Shown here one piece after another: positions 1-7,820 of a DNA stretch of 10,225 nucleotides. Every line of letters starts with the position of its first letter. The stretch's first letter is position 1. A program made the position numbers and the translations under genes. Below the pieces are notes generated by a model. That model made no database searches, was not told the origin of the DNA, and worked only from the letters and a program-made list of their open reading frames with translations. This DNA is from Mageeibacillus sp. UBA5770 (GTDB taxonomy: Bacteria > Bacillota_A > Clostridia > Saccharofermentanales > Saccharofermentanaceae), in the NCBI GenBank assembly GCA_002418705.1, contig DIEQ01000016.1, positions 11,927 to 22,151 of the forward strand, in the 5' to 3' direction.

Positions 1-1211
1 AAATCGGACACGGCGCCCTTGCTGAGAGATCCCTGCTTCCGGTTCTTCCTTCTGAAGAAGACTTCCCTTATGCGATACGTACTGTCTCCGAGATCCTGAT
101 GTCTAATGGATCCACTTCCCAGGGTTCTGTCTGCGCAAGCACACTGGCTCTCATGGATGCCGGTGTTCCGATCAAGCGTCCGGTGGCAGGTATTTCGTCC
201 GGTCTTATCGTCAACGAAGAGAATGAGGATGATTTCCTCGTATTCATGGACATCCAGGGCATCGAAGATTTCTTTGGTGATATGGACTTCAAGGTTGCCG
301 GTACAGAGCTTGGAATCACATCCATTCAGGTTGACATCAAGGTTGACGGACTTTCGATCGAAATTATCCGTCAGGCTTTCGAGATGACAAAGAAGGGGAG
401 ACTGCAGATCATCAATGAGGTCCTGCTTCCCTGCCTTCCTGCACCTCGTACAGAGATGTCCAAATATGCTCCCCGCATCATCCAGACACAGGTACCGATC
501 GACAAGATCCGTGAAGTTATCGGATCCGGCGGAAAAGTCATCAACAAGATCATTGCCGACACCGGCGCTCAGATCGATATTAATGACGACGGCCGCATCT
601 TCATATCAACACCTGATGCCCAGAAGGCCCAGAAGGCCCTCGCAATCATCAACGGCATTGTTAATGATCCTGAAGTCGGACAGGTTTTTGACGGTACTGT
701 GACGCGTCTGATGGCATTCGGTGCCTTCGTCGAGTTCCTGCCCGGTAAAGAAGGTCTCGTCCACATCTCCAAGATGGCATGGAACCGTGTCGACAAAGTC
801 GAGGATGTTGTAAAAGAAGGCGATAAAGTTAAGGTTAAGGTTCTTGAAGTTGACAGTCAGGGACGCATCAACCTTTCCATGAGAGACGCTACTGAGAAGC
901 CGGAAGGTTTTGTTGAGAGCGCAGAGCCGCCTCGCCGCCCAATGGGTGACCGTCCTATGGGTGATCGTCCCAACCGCGAGCGCAGAGACAGCTTTGGAGG
1001 ACACGGCGACCGCCCGATGGGTGACCGTCCTGACCGTGGACCTCGTCCTGACCGCGGACCCCGCGACGACCGTGGTCCCCGCAGCAATGACCGCGGACCG
1101 GCACGTCCTGACAGCAGAGAGAGAAGAGATTCTTTTGAACCCCGCAAAGACACCGTAACAAGCCCCGAAGAAGAAGCCCCTCGTCCGGGCGCCAGATCAA
1201 GAGATTTTTGA
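1..1211 (+). CDS. pnp: Polyribonucleotide nucleotidyltransferase (PNPase), C-terminal part, 5' end outside window
   Basis: PNPase degrades RNA 3' to 5' by phosphorolysis and takes part in mRNA turnover. The reading frame is open from base 3 (bases 1-2 finish a cut codon). It begins in the second RNase PH-like domain, with the family motif [19 protein letters not shown], followed by [19 protein letters not shown] and the [10 protein letters not shown] stretch. A KH domain follows (about 485-660) with the GxxG loop as IGSGGKVI, and then an S1 RNA-binding domain (about 675-880; [15 protein letters not shown] to [10 protein letters not shown]). The last hundred or so residues are a low-complexity Arg/Asp/Gly/Pro tail. 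The gene ends in TGA and is followed 25 bases later by a strong hairpin terminator. The N-terminal RNase PH domain and the start lie off the left edge. Identification is secure; the tail is unusual in its detailed repeats but such tails are common in this family. Confidence 0.97.
   Translation, partial: IGHGALAERSLLPVLPSEEDFPYAIRTVSEILMSNGSTSQGSVCASTLALMDAGVPIKRPVAGISSGLIVNEENEDDFLVFMDIQGIEDFFGDMDFKVAGTELGITSIQVDIKVDGLSIEIIRQAFEMTKKGRLQIINEVLLPCLPAPRTEMSKYAPRIIQTQVPIDKIREVIGSGGKVINKIIADTGAQIDINDDGRIFISTPDAQKAQKALAIINGIVNDPEVGQVFDGTVTRLMAFGAFVEFLPGKEGLVHISKMAWNRVDKVEDVVKEGDKVKVKVLEVDSQGRINLSMRDATEKPEGFVESAEPPRRPMGDRPMGDRPNRERRDSFGGHGDRPMGDRPDRGPRPDRGPRDDRGPRSNDRGPARPDSRERRDSFEPRKDTVTSPEEEAPRPGARSRDF
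942..1103 (+). repeat. Short tandem peptide repeats in the PNPase C-terminal tail
   Basis: Three copies of MGDRP (starting at 942, 957 and 1017) are followed by DRGPR-type units (from 1032, 1050 and 1068, and a partial one near 1089). A second motif, RERRDSF, occurs twice, at 975-995 and 1116-1136. The copies use different synonymous codons, so the similarity is at protein level rather than a fresh DNA duplication. The tail is strongly charged and probably disordered, as expected for an RNA- or protein-interaction tail. Confidence 0.8.
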
Positions 1212-1236
1212 TCGACTGATTCAATAATATAAACAG

Positions 1237-1290
1237 ACTCCCGGTTGTTCCTATTCCTGCGTGCAGGGTAGGACGACCGGGAGTTTTTGT
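1237..1290 (+). terminator. Rho-independent terminator of pnp
   Basis: The left arm begins ACTCCCGGT (1237) and pairs with ACCGGGAGT ending at 1284. The stem continues inward through TGTTCCTA against TAGGACG with one G-U pair and one bulge. The loop can fold further as CCTG/CAGG. It is followed directly by TTTTTGTTT. The position, 25 bases after the pnp stop, fits termination of pnp. On the opposite strand the run after the stem is not T-rich enough to act as a strong terminator. Confidence 0.9.
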
Positions 1291-1299
1291 TTCATAAAT

Positions 1300-1356
1300 G
1301 ATAAATAGAAAAGCCCGTTTGTGGACAGTATGAATGAAACTGTACACAAACGGGTT
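1300..1356 (-). terminator. Rho-independent terminator of the minus-strand operon
   Basis: The arms 1314-1329 (CCCGTTTGTGGACAGT) and 1339-1354 (ACTGTACACAAACGGG) pair over 16 positions with a single mismatch (1324/1344) around a 9-base loop. Read on the minus strand the stem is followed by TTTTCTATTT, the expected T-rich tract. It lies about 35 bases after the stop of the class II aldolase, the last gene of the operon. On the plus strand it is followed only by TTTGATTC, so it could at most be a weak back-up for pnp. Confidence 0.85.
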
Positions 1357-1388
1357 TGATTCTCTGTGAATGGATTTGGTTACGGAAA

Positions 1389-2513
1389 TTATTTAGCAGC
1401 TATGGATTTGCGGTACTTTTCACTTTCCCAGTTGCTGATGAAATCTTTACCGGCTTCATTCATCGTATTAACGGTGTATCCGGCTGATTTAATTGTCAGG
1501 GTGATGAAAAGGATTGCGGTCAAGGTCTCTTCAATTGTCTGGGCTTCGTTTTGGCTGCAGCTGTAAAGGACTTCGCCTGTCTCGCGGAAGATCATTGCTT
1601 TCGCTGTAATCTCTCCTTTGTAATCGGCGAGTGTGCCTGCTTCTACGACAGCCATCTGGCCGGCAAGGAACACTAGCTGATCCGGGTACAAGGCCTGAGC
1701 TGTGAATAGATCCAAGTCCCAGGAAGTGTTGAGAAGACGGTCTTTGAGCCAGGGAGTCGAAGAAGCGAATGTGTTGGATGATTCGTCTCCGGATACGGAA
1801 ACAACTTGAATCTCCGGCCAGTCTTTCTCACTGATGCCAAAGAAGGCTGCTATTGCGTCGTTGACTTTGGCATGTAGCGCAAGGCATACATCAGCATCGT
1901 CGGAGGTTGCAATCAGACCATGATTTTGCATGAAAATTACGGATGGCTGTTTGCCTGCGGCGTCTGCTGCATTTTTCCGGGCTGCGTCGATTGCAAATGT
2001 CAGCTGTGCGCCCGGGTTGATATACGGTACAAAAGCGAAAATTTCGCCGAGGTCTGACATGATGCGGGCAGCTAATTCAGGGCCTTCTGCAGCGCATGTA
2101 ACCAGATTGGCATACACAGGGTGTGTATGAAGGACATAAGTGTCAAGCAGGGAATGAAAGCCTGCTTCGACGGAAGGCCTCAGAACCGGTATGCCCTCAA
2201 CAACGGCGGCCGCTGCTTTTGCCTCGTCAGAACCTGATTTTTCGACATCTTCAAGGGAAGACGGATCCGTATTCTGATAGAAAGACTTCAGCTTGGAATA
2301 ATCCAAAACTGCATAGGCGGCATCTGGTGCAATCTGGTCAAGCCGGAAACCGGATGCCTTGATCGCCATCAGCTGATCATCCAGTTTGCACGATGTGTTT
2401 CCGCCGCCGCCCTGGACATAATCTGAACGGCTTCCCGCTGAACGGGACATACGGGTAAAGTTAGCAAGGCGCTCTTCAAAACGAACGAGAAAAGTGTTTT
2501 GCGTATCAGTCAT
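1389..2513 (-). CDS. Class II (zinc) aldolase/adducin-family protein, rhamnulose-1-phosphate-aldolase-like
   Basis: A 374-residue protein of the class II aldolase fold, which performs zinc-dependent retro-aldol cleavage, typically of ketose 1-phosphates to dihydroxyacetone phosphate and an aldehyde. Visible motifs are the phosphate-binding GGGGNTSCK near residue 35 and IKASG at 51-55, the catalytic-type Glu116 in RPSVEAGFH, the zinc pair His129 and His131 in LHTHP, and the third zinc ligand His198 in QNHGL. All usual active-site residues are therefore kept. At 374 residues it is much longer than fuculose-phosphate aldolases (about 215). The C-terminal part (from LYPDQLVFL to the EKYRK end) resembles the aldolase half of bifunctional aldolase/alcohol-dehydrogenase proteins such as YuxG. 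The start ATG has GGAGGT at 2521-2526 with a 7-base spacer. It is the last gene of the operon, 36 bases after the PHP gene. Family assignment is firm; the substrate is unknown. Confidence 0.88.
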   Translation of the reverse strand: MTDTQNTFLVRFEERLANFTRMSRSAGSRSDYVQGGGGNTSCKLDDQLMAIKASGFRLDQIAPDAAYAVLDYSKLKSFYQNTDPSSLEDVEKSGSDEAKAAAAVVEGIPVLRPSVEAGFHSLLDTYVLHTHPVYANLVTCAAEGPELAARIMSDLGEIFAFVPYINPGAQLTFAIDAARKNAADAAGKQPSVIFMQNHGLIATSDDADVCLALHAKVNDAIAAFFGISEKDWPEIQVVSVSGDESSNTFASSTPWLKDRLLNTSWDLDLFTAQALYPDQLVFLAGQMAVVEAGTLADYKGEITAKAMIFRETGEVLYSCSQNEAQTIEETLTAILFITLTIKSAGYTVNTMNEAGKDFISNWESEKYRKSIAAK

Positions 2514-2549
2514 GGCTCATACCTCCAACCTAAGGGTAAATAGGTGAAA

Positions 2550-3857
2550 TTAATCTGCTTTTTTTGAGTATAGATTCATTGCTGCATCCCGGAAAAAAAC
2601 AATACGGTCGTTAAGAGACGGCATTTTAGCGGTAACCTTTTCGGCAAACATTCCCTTGTTCAGCTGTTCTGATGCCAGTCTTTCATGACCGATCAGGGCC
2701 CATGCTGCGTCATAGAGATTCGAGAACATCGGATCACGCATGGCTTCACAGATAAACGCCTGACGAGGCTGATTGATGTCTTCGCCGCTGATTTGGAATA
2801 ATCCGTGTTTATCACACAAAGCGCGAAGCCGCACAAGCTGCTCTTTAGAATTTCTTGAGGGCATGTAGGTTACAGCCGTGAAGCCGACCTCCTTAATAAC
2901 GTCAAACAATTCATCAAGATAACTATCCTCGAAGGTCTGTGCCTTCTTGTCTCCTGTTACGGAGCTTGTAATATCTCCGAGATAGGGATAGGCAAGAACA
3001 ATTCCGTGCATTCTGGCAAAAGCAGCCACTTCGGCGATCGGAGGACATTCATCTATGGCAGGAAGATAGAACTTCTCGACCATATCGCTCTTAAGAAGGC
3101 CTAAGAGGTCATATGCCTGATGTGGATTTGAGGGATCTGTGAGCATGGCTGCCATTTTGTCTGATACCTTTAAGCTGAGGGGGCCTGTCAGAAAGTCAAT
3201 GAGTGAGGCATCGGTCCCAAAGCGGTCGATCAGCTTTTTGGCAACAGCAAACAATAAATGGCGTTCAGTTACACTGCCGCCCTTTGTAGACCAGGAAAGC
3301 GGAAGGACATCTTTATCATAATTAATGACTAATCCGGCAGGTGCGAGCAGTTCGTTGAGACGAACGGTCATCTGCCGGTTGCGCTGGCCGCGAGCCTTGC
3401 TGATCGGCTTGAAAAAATGCTCAAGCGACTTTGTCTGGCTGTGGGGGACACCGTGAAAAGCAATATAGGCTACAGTATCCTGATCCGGGTTGTTGATCCT
3501 TCGTCCCGCAAGGGGGGTTCCTGCAAAGGAAGCACGGCATTCAGCACCGATAGTGGTGGGAATACCCATAATCTGACCGGCGGCTGTAAATTCAAGAGCG
3601 CCGGATATTGAATCATGATCCATGAGTCCGGTCGTTGAAAGGCCGGCCATGTAGGACATCCAGACAGCTTTTGCAGGTGAATAAGGTGAAAAGGAGTATT
3701 CGGTATGAATATGATTGTTGACATCACGACCGAAAGCCGGACGGGAGATTACTCCCTCGTCCAGCTTTTCGGTGAGCTGCTTCAATGCATCAAGTCGATC
3801 AATCATTTCGGGACTGTTGAGCTGTGTTATTAAATCCTGAACATTATCTTGACTCAT
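2550..3857 (-). CDS. PHP-domain protein, predicted metal-dependent hydrolase with altered metal ligands
   Basis: A 435-residue protein with a helical N-terminal lead of about 40 residues and then a PHP (polymerase and histidinol phosphatase) domain. PHP proteins hydrolyse phosphoesters using two or three metal ions. Conserved signals are His49-Ile-His51 (NNHIHTEYS), Asp80-His81-Asp82 (GLMDHDSISG), Glu106 (GAECR) and probably His200 (SVTERHLLFAVAK). Other usual ligands are replaced. The early Asp of the SDG element is missing (SFSPYSP), the AHP motif reads AYP (Tyr290), and the final DxH motif reads DIN (Asp360, Asn362). It may therefore bind fewer metals or have a changed reaction. The start is the ATG at 3857 with a weak AAAGG site 7 bases upstream, 37 bases after the E1 gene. 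Its place between a dehydrogenase complex and an aldolase suggests action on a sugar or sugar-phosphate intermediate, but this is inference. Confidence 0.8.
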   Translation of the reverse strand: MSQDNVQDLITQLNSPEMIDRLDALKQLTEKLDEGVISRPAFGRDVNNHIHTEYSFSPYSPAKAVWMSYMAGLSTTGLMDHDSISGALEFTAAGQIMGIPTTIGAECRASFAGTPLAGRRINNPDQDTVAYIAFHGVPHSQTKSLEHFFKPISKARGQRNRQMTVRLNELLAPAGLVINYDKDVLPLSWSTKGGSVTERHLLFAVAKKLIDRFGTDASLIDFLTGPLSLKVSDKMAAMLTDPSNPHQAYDLLGLLKSDMVEKFYLPAIDECPPIAEVAAFARMHGIVLAYPYLGDITSSVTGDKKAQTFEDSYLDELFDVIKEVGFTAVTYMPSRNSKEQLVRLRALCDKHGLFQISGEDINQPRQAFICEAMRDPMFSNLYDAAWALIGHERLASEQLNKGMFAEKVTAKMPSLNDRIVFFRDAAMNLYSKKAD

Positions 3858-3894
3858 AGCATAACCTTTCTTGCAGTTCGGTCGGAGCCTTTTA

Positions 3895-6372
3895 TCAGAC
3901 TCCGAGTTTATTGCGGCGGATCATTTCTACATCTGTGAAGCTCTTATCGGCAACAAATCCCGGAAGCGGCTGAATTCTCTCGTGGAAAATATCAACAAAC
4001 CAGCTGGCCTGCGGGAAGAAGGAATCCTCAAGCTCATAAGCAGGAGTAATCCAGTTGCGTGAACCCAGAACTACAACCGGTGCATCAAGATCATCGAAGC
4101 ATAGATCGCCGATGTTTCTGGCAAGTTCGCTCAGGTAGGAACCGCGGTCGCATGCATCGCCGGCGACAATGATCTTACCTGTCTTTTTAACGGATTCGAT
4201 AACTTTGTCATAATTGAAGGGAACCATCGAACGCGAGTCGATGACTTCGACAGAGATGCCGTATTTCTCTTCAAATATTTTGGCGGCTTCAAGGGCACGG
4301 TAGAGAGTAGCGCCGATCGTAAGAATCGTCAGATCTTTACCAACTTTCTTGACATCAGGCTCGCCGATTGCAATCTCGTAGCTCTCTGTCGGGACACCGC
4401 CCTCATGGAACTGCTCAGCAATGTCATAAATACGCTGGCTTTCAAAGAAGATGACAGGATCAGTGCCGTTAAGTGCTGCTGTCAGCAAGCCTTTGCAGTC
4501 ATAAGGAGTAACAGGGAAGACAACCTTGAGACCGGGAACCTGTGTGCAAAGCGAGGTCCAGTCCTGTGAGTGCTGAGCGCCGTATTTGGATCCGACGGAT
4601 ACACGCAGTACGACAGGCATCTTGAGGATACCGGCAGACATGGCCTGCCATTTCGGAAGCTGGTTTAAGACTTCATCACCGGCACAGCCGAGGAAATCGG
4701 CATACATCAGTTCGATCAGTGCGCGGCCGCCGCTCATGGCATAACCAACGGCTGTTCCGACAATGGATGCTTCTGCGATAGGCGAATTAAACATGCGGTG
4801 ATAAGGAACGGATTCGGAGAGCCCGCGATATACGGCAAAGGCACCGCCCCAGTCACGATTCTCTTCGCCGTATGCGATAAGTGTGGGATCTTCATAGAAT
4901 TTGTCAATAATGGCCTCGAAAAGCGCATCACGCAGCTGGAATGCCTTGTTCTTGGAAACAGGCTTGCCATTTTCGTCGTAGGCAAAACGAACTTTTTTAG
5001 CGATTTGCTGCACGCGGACAATATCTTCCTTCTTCATGTTCATCTCTGCCGGACGGTCTTCCATTTTTGGCATATGAAGGTTGGAGAACATGATCTTCTC
5101 AATGGCATCCGGAGTCTTTGCGAGGTTCATACGGGGAGAGAGTTCAGGATTGATGGCCAGACGGACTGCATCTGTTATGGTACGGATTACAAATTCGTCA
5201 ACTGCGTCAAAATCTTCCGACGATGAAAGACCCGCAAGGATCATATCCGCTTTAAAGGCTGCGATGGAATCCTGGCCCATCCATTCTTCTTTTTCTTCCT
5301 GTGTACGGTAAGAGTCGGCATCGGAAGGGGAATGACCGGAATAACGATAGGTAAGCGTATCAAGAAGTACGGGGCCTTTTTTCTCTTTAAGGATCTGGAT
5401 TTTTCTTTCCATTGCGTCAATAACAGCAAGAGGATTGTATCCGTCGATACGCTCTGCATGCATCTGCTCGGGATTTATGCCTGCACCGATACGGGCGAGG
5501 AAATCGTAACCCATTGTCTCGCCGCGGGTCTGGCCTCCCATTGCATACTGGTTATCCATAACATTGAAAAGAATCGGCAGACCGCCCTGCATGTCATTTT
5601 CCCAGAGTGTGCGGTACTGGTCCATAGCAGAGAATACCATGCCTTCCCATACGGGGCCGCGGGCCATGGAACCGTCTCCGATATTACAGACTACGATACC
5701 CGGCTTCCTGTTGACTTTTTTGAAGAGTGCTGCGCCTGTAGAGATAGTGGCAGAACCTCCGACAATTGCATTGTTGGGGTAGATGCCGAAAGGGAGGAAG
5801 AAGGCATGCATGGAGCCGCCCAATCCTTTGTGGAAGCCTGTCTCTTTGGCGAAAATCTCAGCGAGGGCACCATAAACAAGAAAATCGATAGCCAGCTCTT
5901 TAACGGAACGATCTTTTCCTTCGTTGGCCTTTTCAATAACTTTCCAGGCAGCTCCATCAAGGAAATTCTCCATGATGGCAAGAAGTTCAGCATCGCTGAG
6001 CTTGTTGATGGAGGAGAGACCCTTGGCAAGGATTTCGCCATGACTGCGGTGAGAACCAAAGATGAAATCATCAGTTGTCAGATGGTAAGCCTGGCCGACG
6101 GACGATGCCTCCTGACCCATGGAAAGGTGGGCAGGGCCCGGATTGTTGTAATCCAAACCGTTATACGCATTTGTTGTCTTCACGGAATAAAGCATGGTTT
6201 CAAATTCGCGGATCATTCGCATATCGCGATAAATACGCATAAAATCTTCCTTGCTGAATTTTGCTTTTTCATCACCGGGCTTATTCTGGTACTGGTTGAC
6301 CGGGATGTCCTGGAACTTAATCCAGCTTGGCTTTCTTACGTCTTCAGGCTTGATGTAGAGTTGCTTTGTCAT
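3895..6372 (-). CDS. Fused alpha/beta E1 component of a thiamine-diphosphate 2-oxoacid (or acetoin-type) dehydrogenase complex
   Basis: An 825-residue protein that joins E1 alpha and E1 beta, normally two subunits, in one chain. E1 decarboxylates a 2-oxoacid, or cleaves an acetoin-like hydroxyketone, on thiamine diphosphate and passes the acyl group to the lipoyl arm of E2. The alpha part (about 40-400) shows SHRSHGEILAKG, FHKGLGGSMH, the thiamine motif from GDG (Asp233) to Asn274 in VMDNQY, and the RYSGHSPSD loop at 343-351. The beta part (about 475-805) shows FQLRDALFEAI, GEEN at 502-505, SPIAEASIVGTAVGYA, and QHSQD with His601. Against typical E1 alpha chains there is an insert of about 45-50 residues (120-168) and about 11 extra residues inside the thiamine motif. 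Start: ATG with GGAGGT 6 bases away. It lies 67 bases after E3 and 37 before the PHP gene. Which 2-oxo substrate it uses cannot be told. Confidence 0.93.
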   Translation of the reverse strand: MTKQLYIKPEDVRKPSWIKFQDIPVNQYQNKPGDEKAKFSKEDFMRIYRDMRMIREFETMLYSVKTTNAYNGLDYNNPGPAHLSMGQEASSVGQAYHLTTDDFIFGSHRSHGEILAKGLSSINKLSDAELLAIMENFLDGAAWKVIEKANEGKDRSVKELAIDFLVYGALAEIFAKETGFHKGLGGSMHAFFLPFGIYPNNAIVGGSATISTGAALFKKVNRKPGIVVCNIGDGSMARGPVWEGMVFSAMDQYRTLWENDMQGGLPILFNVMDNQYAMGGQTRGETMGYDFLARIGAGINPEQMHAERIDGYNPLAVIDAMERKIQILKEKKGPVLLDTLTYRYSGHSPSDADSYRTQEEKEEWMGQDSIAAFKADMILAGLSSSEDFDAVDEFVIRTITDAVRLAINPELSPRMNLAKTPDAIEKIMFSNLHMPKMEDRPAEMNMKKEDIVRVQQIAKKVRFAYDENGKPVSKNKAFQLRDALFEAIIDKFYEDPTLIAYGEENRDWGGAFAVYRGLSESVPYHRMFNSPIAEASIVGTAVGYAMSGGRALIELMYADFLGCAGDEVLNQLPKWQAMSAGILKMPVVLRVSVGSKYGAQHSQDWTSLCTQVPGLKVVFPVTPYDCKGLLTAALNGTDPVIFFESQRIYDIAEQFHEGGVPTESYEIAIGEPDVKKVGKDLTILTIGATLYRALEAAKIFEEKYGISVEVIDSRSMVPFNYDKVIESVKKTGKIIVAGDACDRGSYLSELARNIGDLCFDDLDAPVVVLGSRNWITPAYELEDSFFPQASWFVDIFHERIQPLPGFVADKSFTDVEMIRRNKLGV

Positions 6373-6377
6373 GATAT

Positions 6378-6384
6378 TACCTCC
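6378..6384 (-). promoter_or_regulatory. Ribosome binding site of the fused E1 gene
   Basis: The minus strand reads GGAGGTA just ahead of the ATG at 6372, with good spacing. This fixes the E1 start. The 67-base gap behind it is the largest in the operon, and no convincing terminator or promoter was seen in it. Confidence 0.8.
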
Positions 6385-6439
6385 GATTATTTATCCTGCT
6401 GTCAGCGGACTGCTGCAGCTTGTGTGGTTGTTTTCCGGA

Positions 6440-7807
6440 TCAGTTATGTTGAAAAATGGCTTCTCGGATGACTTCGCTGACGGTCGGGTGCGGAAAAACG
6501 AGTTCCTTGATATCATCAATGCGCATTTCAGATTCAACCATTATGCACGCTGACATAATTATCTCAGAAGCATAGCTGCCAAGGAGGTGACAGCCCAGAA
6601 GACGCTGGCGGTCCTTGTCAATCAGAATTTTGATGATTCCTTCACCGCCCTCATTTTCAGCCATATAGCGGCCGCTGAAGTTCATGGTAAGGACCCGCTT
6701 TTCGTAATTGAAACCCTTCTCGATACAGGATTCTTCTGTTTCACCGACAAAAGCCATTTCCGGACTTGTATAGAGTACGGAAGGCATAGCCTGATAACGC
6801 ATGGTGTCTTTCTTGCCGAGTATTGTATTGACGGCAACTTCGGCCTCACGGTAAGCGGCATGTGCAAGCATCCAGACACCGTTTACATCACCGACTGCGT
6901 ATACGCCGGGAACGTTGGTTCTGCCCTGGGCATCCGTAACAATTCGGCCGCGCTCAACGAGTACGCCAATGTTCTCAAGTCCAAAGCCCTGTGAAACGGC
7001 ACGACGGCCTATGGAGAGAAGTGTTTTGGCTGCAGCAGAGGTTTTTGTCTCGCCTTCAAGTGTAGTGTATGTTACCTGGCCGTTTCCGACACCGGTAACC
7101 TTGCAGTTCAGGTTGAAAGTAATGCCCTTTTTGGTGAAAATCTTCTGAAGGAGGGTAGAGAGCTCGCGGTCTGCCGGGCCGGCAATATGATCGAGCATTT
7201 CGATTACGGTTACCTTGCTTCCTGCTGTATGGAAGTAACAGGCCATTTCAAGTCCGATAACGCCTCCGCCGACAACAACCAATGATTCAGGAATTGTCGT
7301 GAGATCAAGGATTTCACGGTTTGTCATGACGGTTCCATCGAGGATACCATCCTTAACACCGGGAATCGGAGGGACAACAGCTTCGGAACCTGTTGCAATG
7401 ACAAGATTCCTGGCTTCAAAAACTTCTTCGCCGACAGCCACGCGGATAATACCGTTTTCGCGGCCGAGAATCGTACCGAAACCATCCTTTATTGTTACGT
7501 GATTGCTCTTGAGTGTATGTTTAATTCCGTTGACAAGGTTTTTAACGACCTTGTTTTTGCGGGTAACAACAACTTCCTGATTCAGTTTTGCATTCTCTGT
7601 GGTTACTCCGTATTTTTCACCGTGATTTGCATAATCGAAAATCTTGGCGCTGTTGAGCAGAGTTTTTGACGGTACACAGCCTTCGTTCAGGCAGACGCCG
7701 CCTATCTTGTTTTTCTCAATGAGAAGAACGGAAAGACCTGCTCCGCCTGCGCGTTCGGCGGCCATATATCCGCCCGGGCCACCGCCCAATACAAGTAAAT
7801 CGTACAT
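6440..7807 (-). CDS. lpdA: Dihydrolipoyl dehydrogenase (E3)
   Basis: A 455-residue FAD flavoprotein that reoxidises the dihydrolipoyl group of E2 and makes NADH. The N-terminal FAD-binding motif is GGGPGGYMAAE (8-18). The redox-active disulfide is Cys39/Cys44 in GGVCLNEGCVPSK. The second dinucleotide site, for NAD, is VVVGGGVIGLE at about 177-187, followed by an acidic residue after the next strand (VIEM), which favours NAD over NADP. The second FAD motif is seen in VYAVGDVNG. The C-terminal catalytic His440 and Glu445 lie in FPHPTVSEVI. Length is close to the family norm and all key residues are present. The ATG at 7807 follows an AAGGAGGT site, 12 bases after the E2 stop. Its place between E2 and E1 shows that it serves this complex, though E3 can be shared with other complexes. 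Confidence 0.97.
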   Translation of the reverse strand: MYDLLVLGGGPGGYMAAERAGGAGLSVLLIEKNKIGGVCLNEGCVPSKTLLNSAKIFDYANHGEKYGVTTENAKLNQEVVVTRKNKVVKNLVNGIKHTLKSNHVTIKDGFGTILGRENGIIRVAVGEEVFEARNLVIATGSEAVVPPIPGVKDGILDGTVMTNREILDLTTIPESLVVVGGGVIGLEMACYFHTAGSKVTVIEMLDHIAGPADRELSTLLQKIFTKKGITFNLNCKVTGVGNGQVTYTTLEGETKTSAAAKTLLSIGRRAVSQGFGLENIGVLVERGRIVTDAQGRTNVPGVYAVGDVNGVWMLAHAAYREAEVAVNTILGKKDTMRYQAMPSVLYTSPEMAFVGETEESCIEKGFNYEKRVLTMNFSGRYMAENEGGEGIIKILIDKDRQRLLGCHLLGSYASEIIMSACIMVESEMRIDDIKELVFPHPTVSEVIREAIFQHN

Positions 7808-7812
7808 TTCAG

Positions 7813-7820
7813 ACCTCCTT
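7813..7820 (-). promoter_or_regulatory. Ribosome binding site of E3, overlapping the E2 stop codon
   Basis: The minus strand reads AAGGAGGT. Its first base is part of the coupled TAA stop of E2 (7820-7822). The start ATG lies 5 bases further on. This layout favours translational coupling of E3 to E2. Confidence 0.85.

Noticed and set aside
606..1004. Open frame of 132 codons on the minus strand within pnp
   Set aside because: It is antisense to the KH, S1 and tail coding region of PNPase and shows no domain or ribosome site.
6373..6439. Possible attenuator or processing hairpin between E3 and E1
   Set aside because: Only 4-base pairings (GCTG/CAGC, TCCG/CGGA) with no T tract were found; too weak to call.
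5332..6471. Long open frame of 379 codons on the plus strand across the E1 gene
   Set aside because: It lies wholly antisense to the strongly conserved E1 alpha coding sequence and the E3 end, lacks any recognisable domain, and has no reason to be read.
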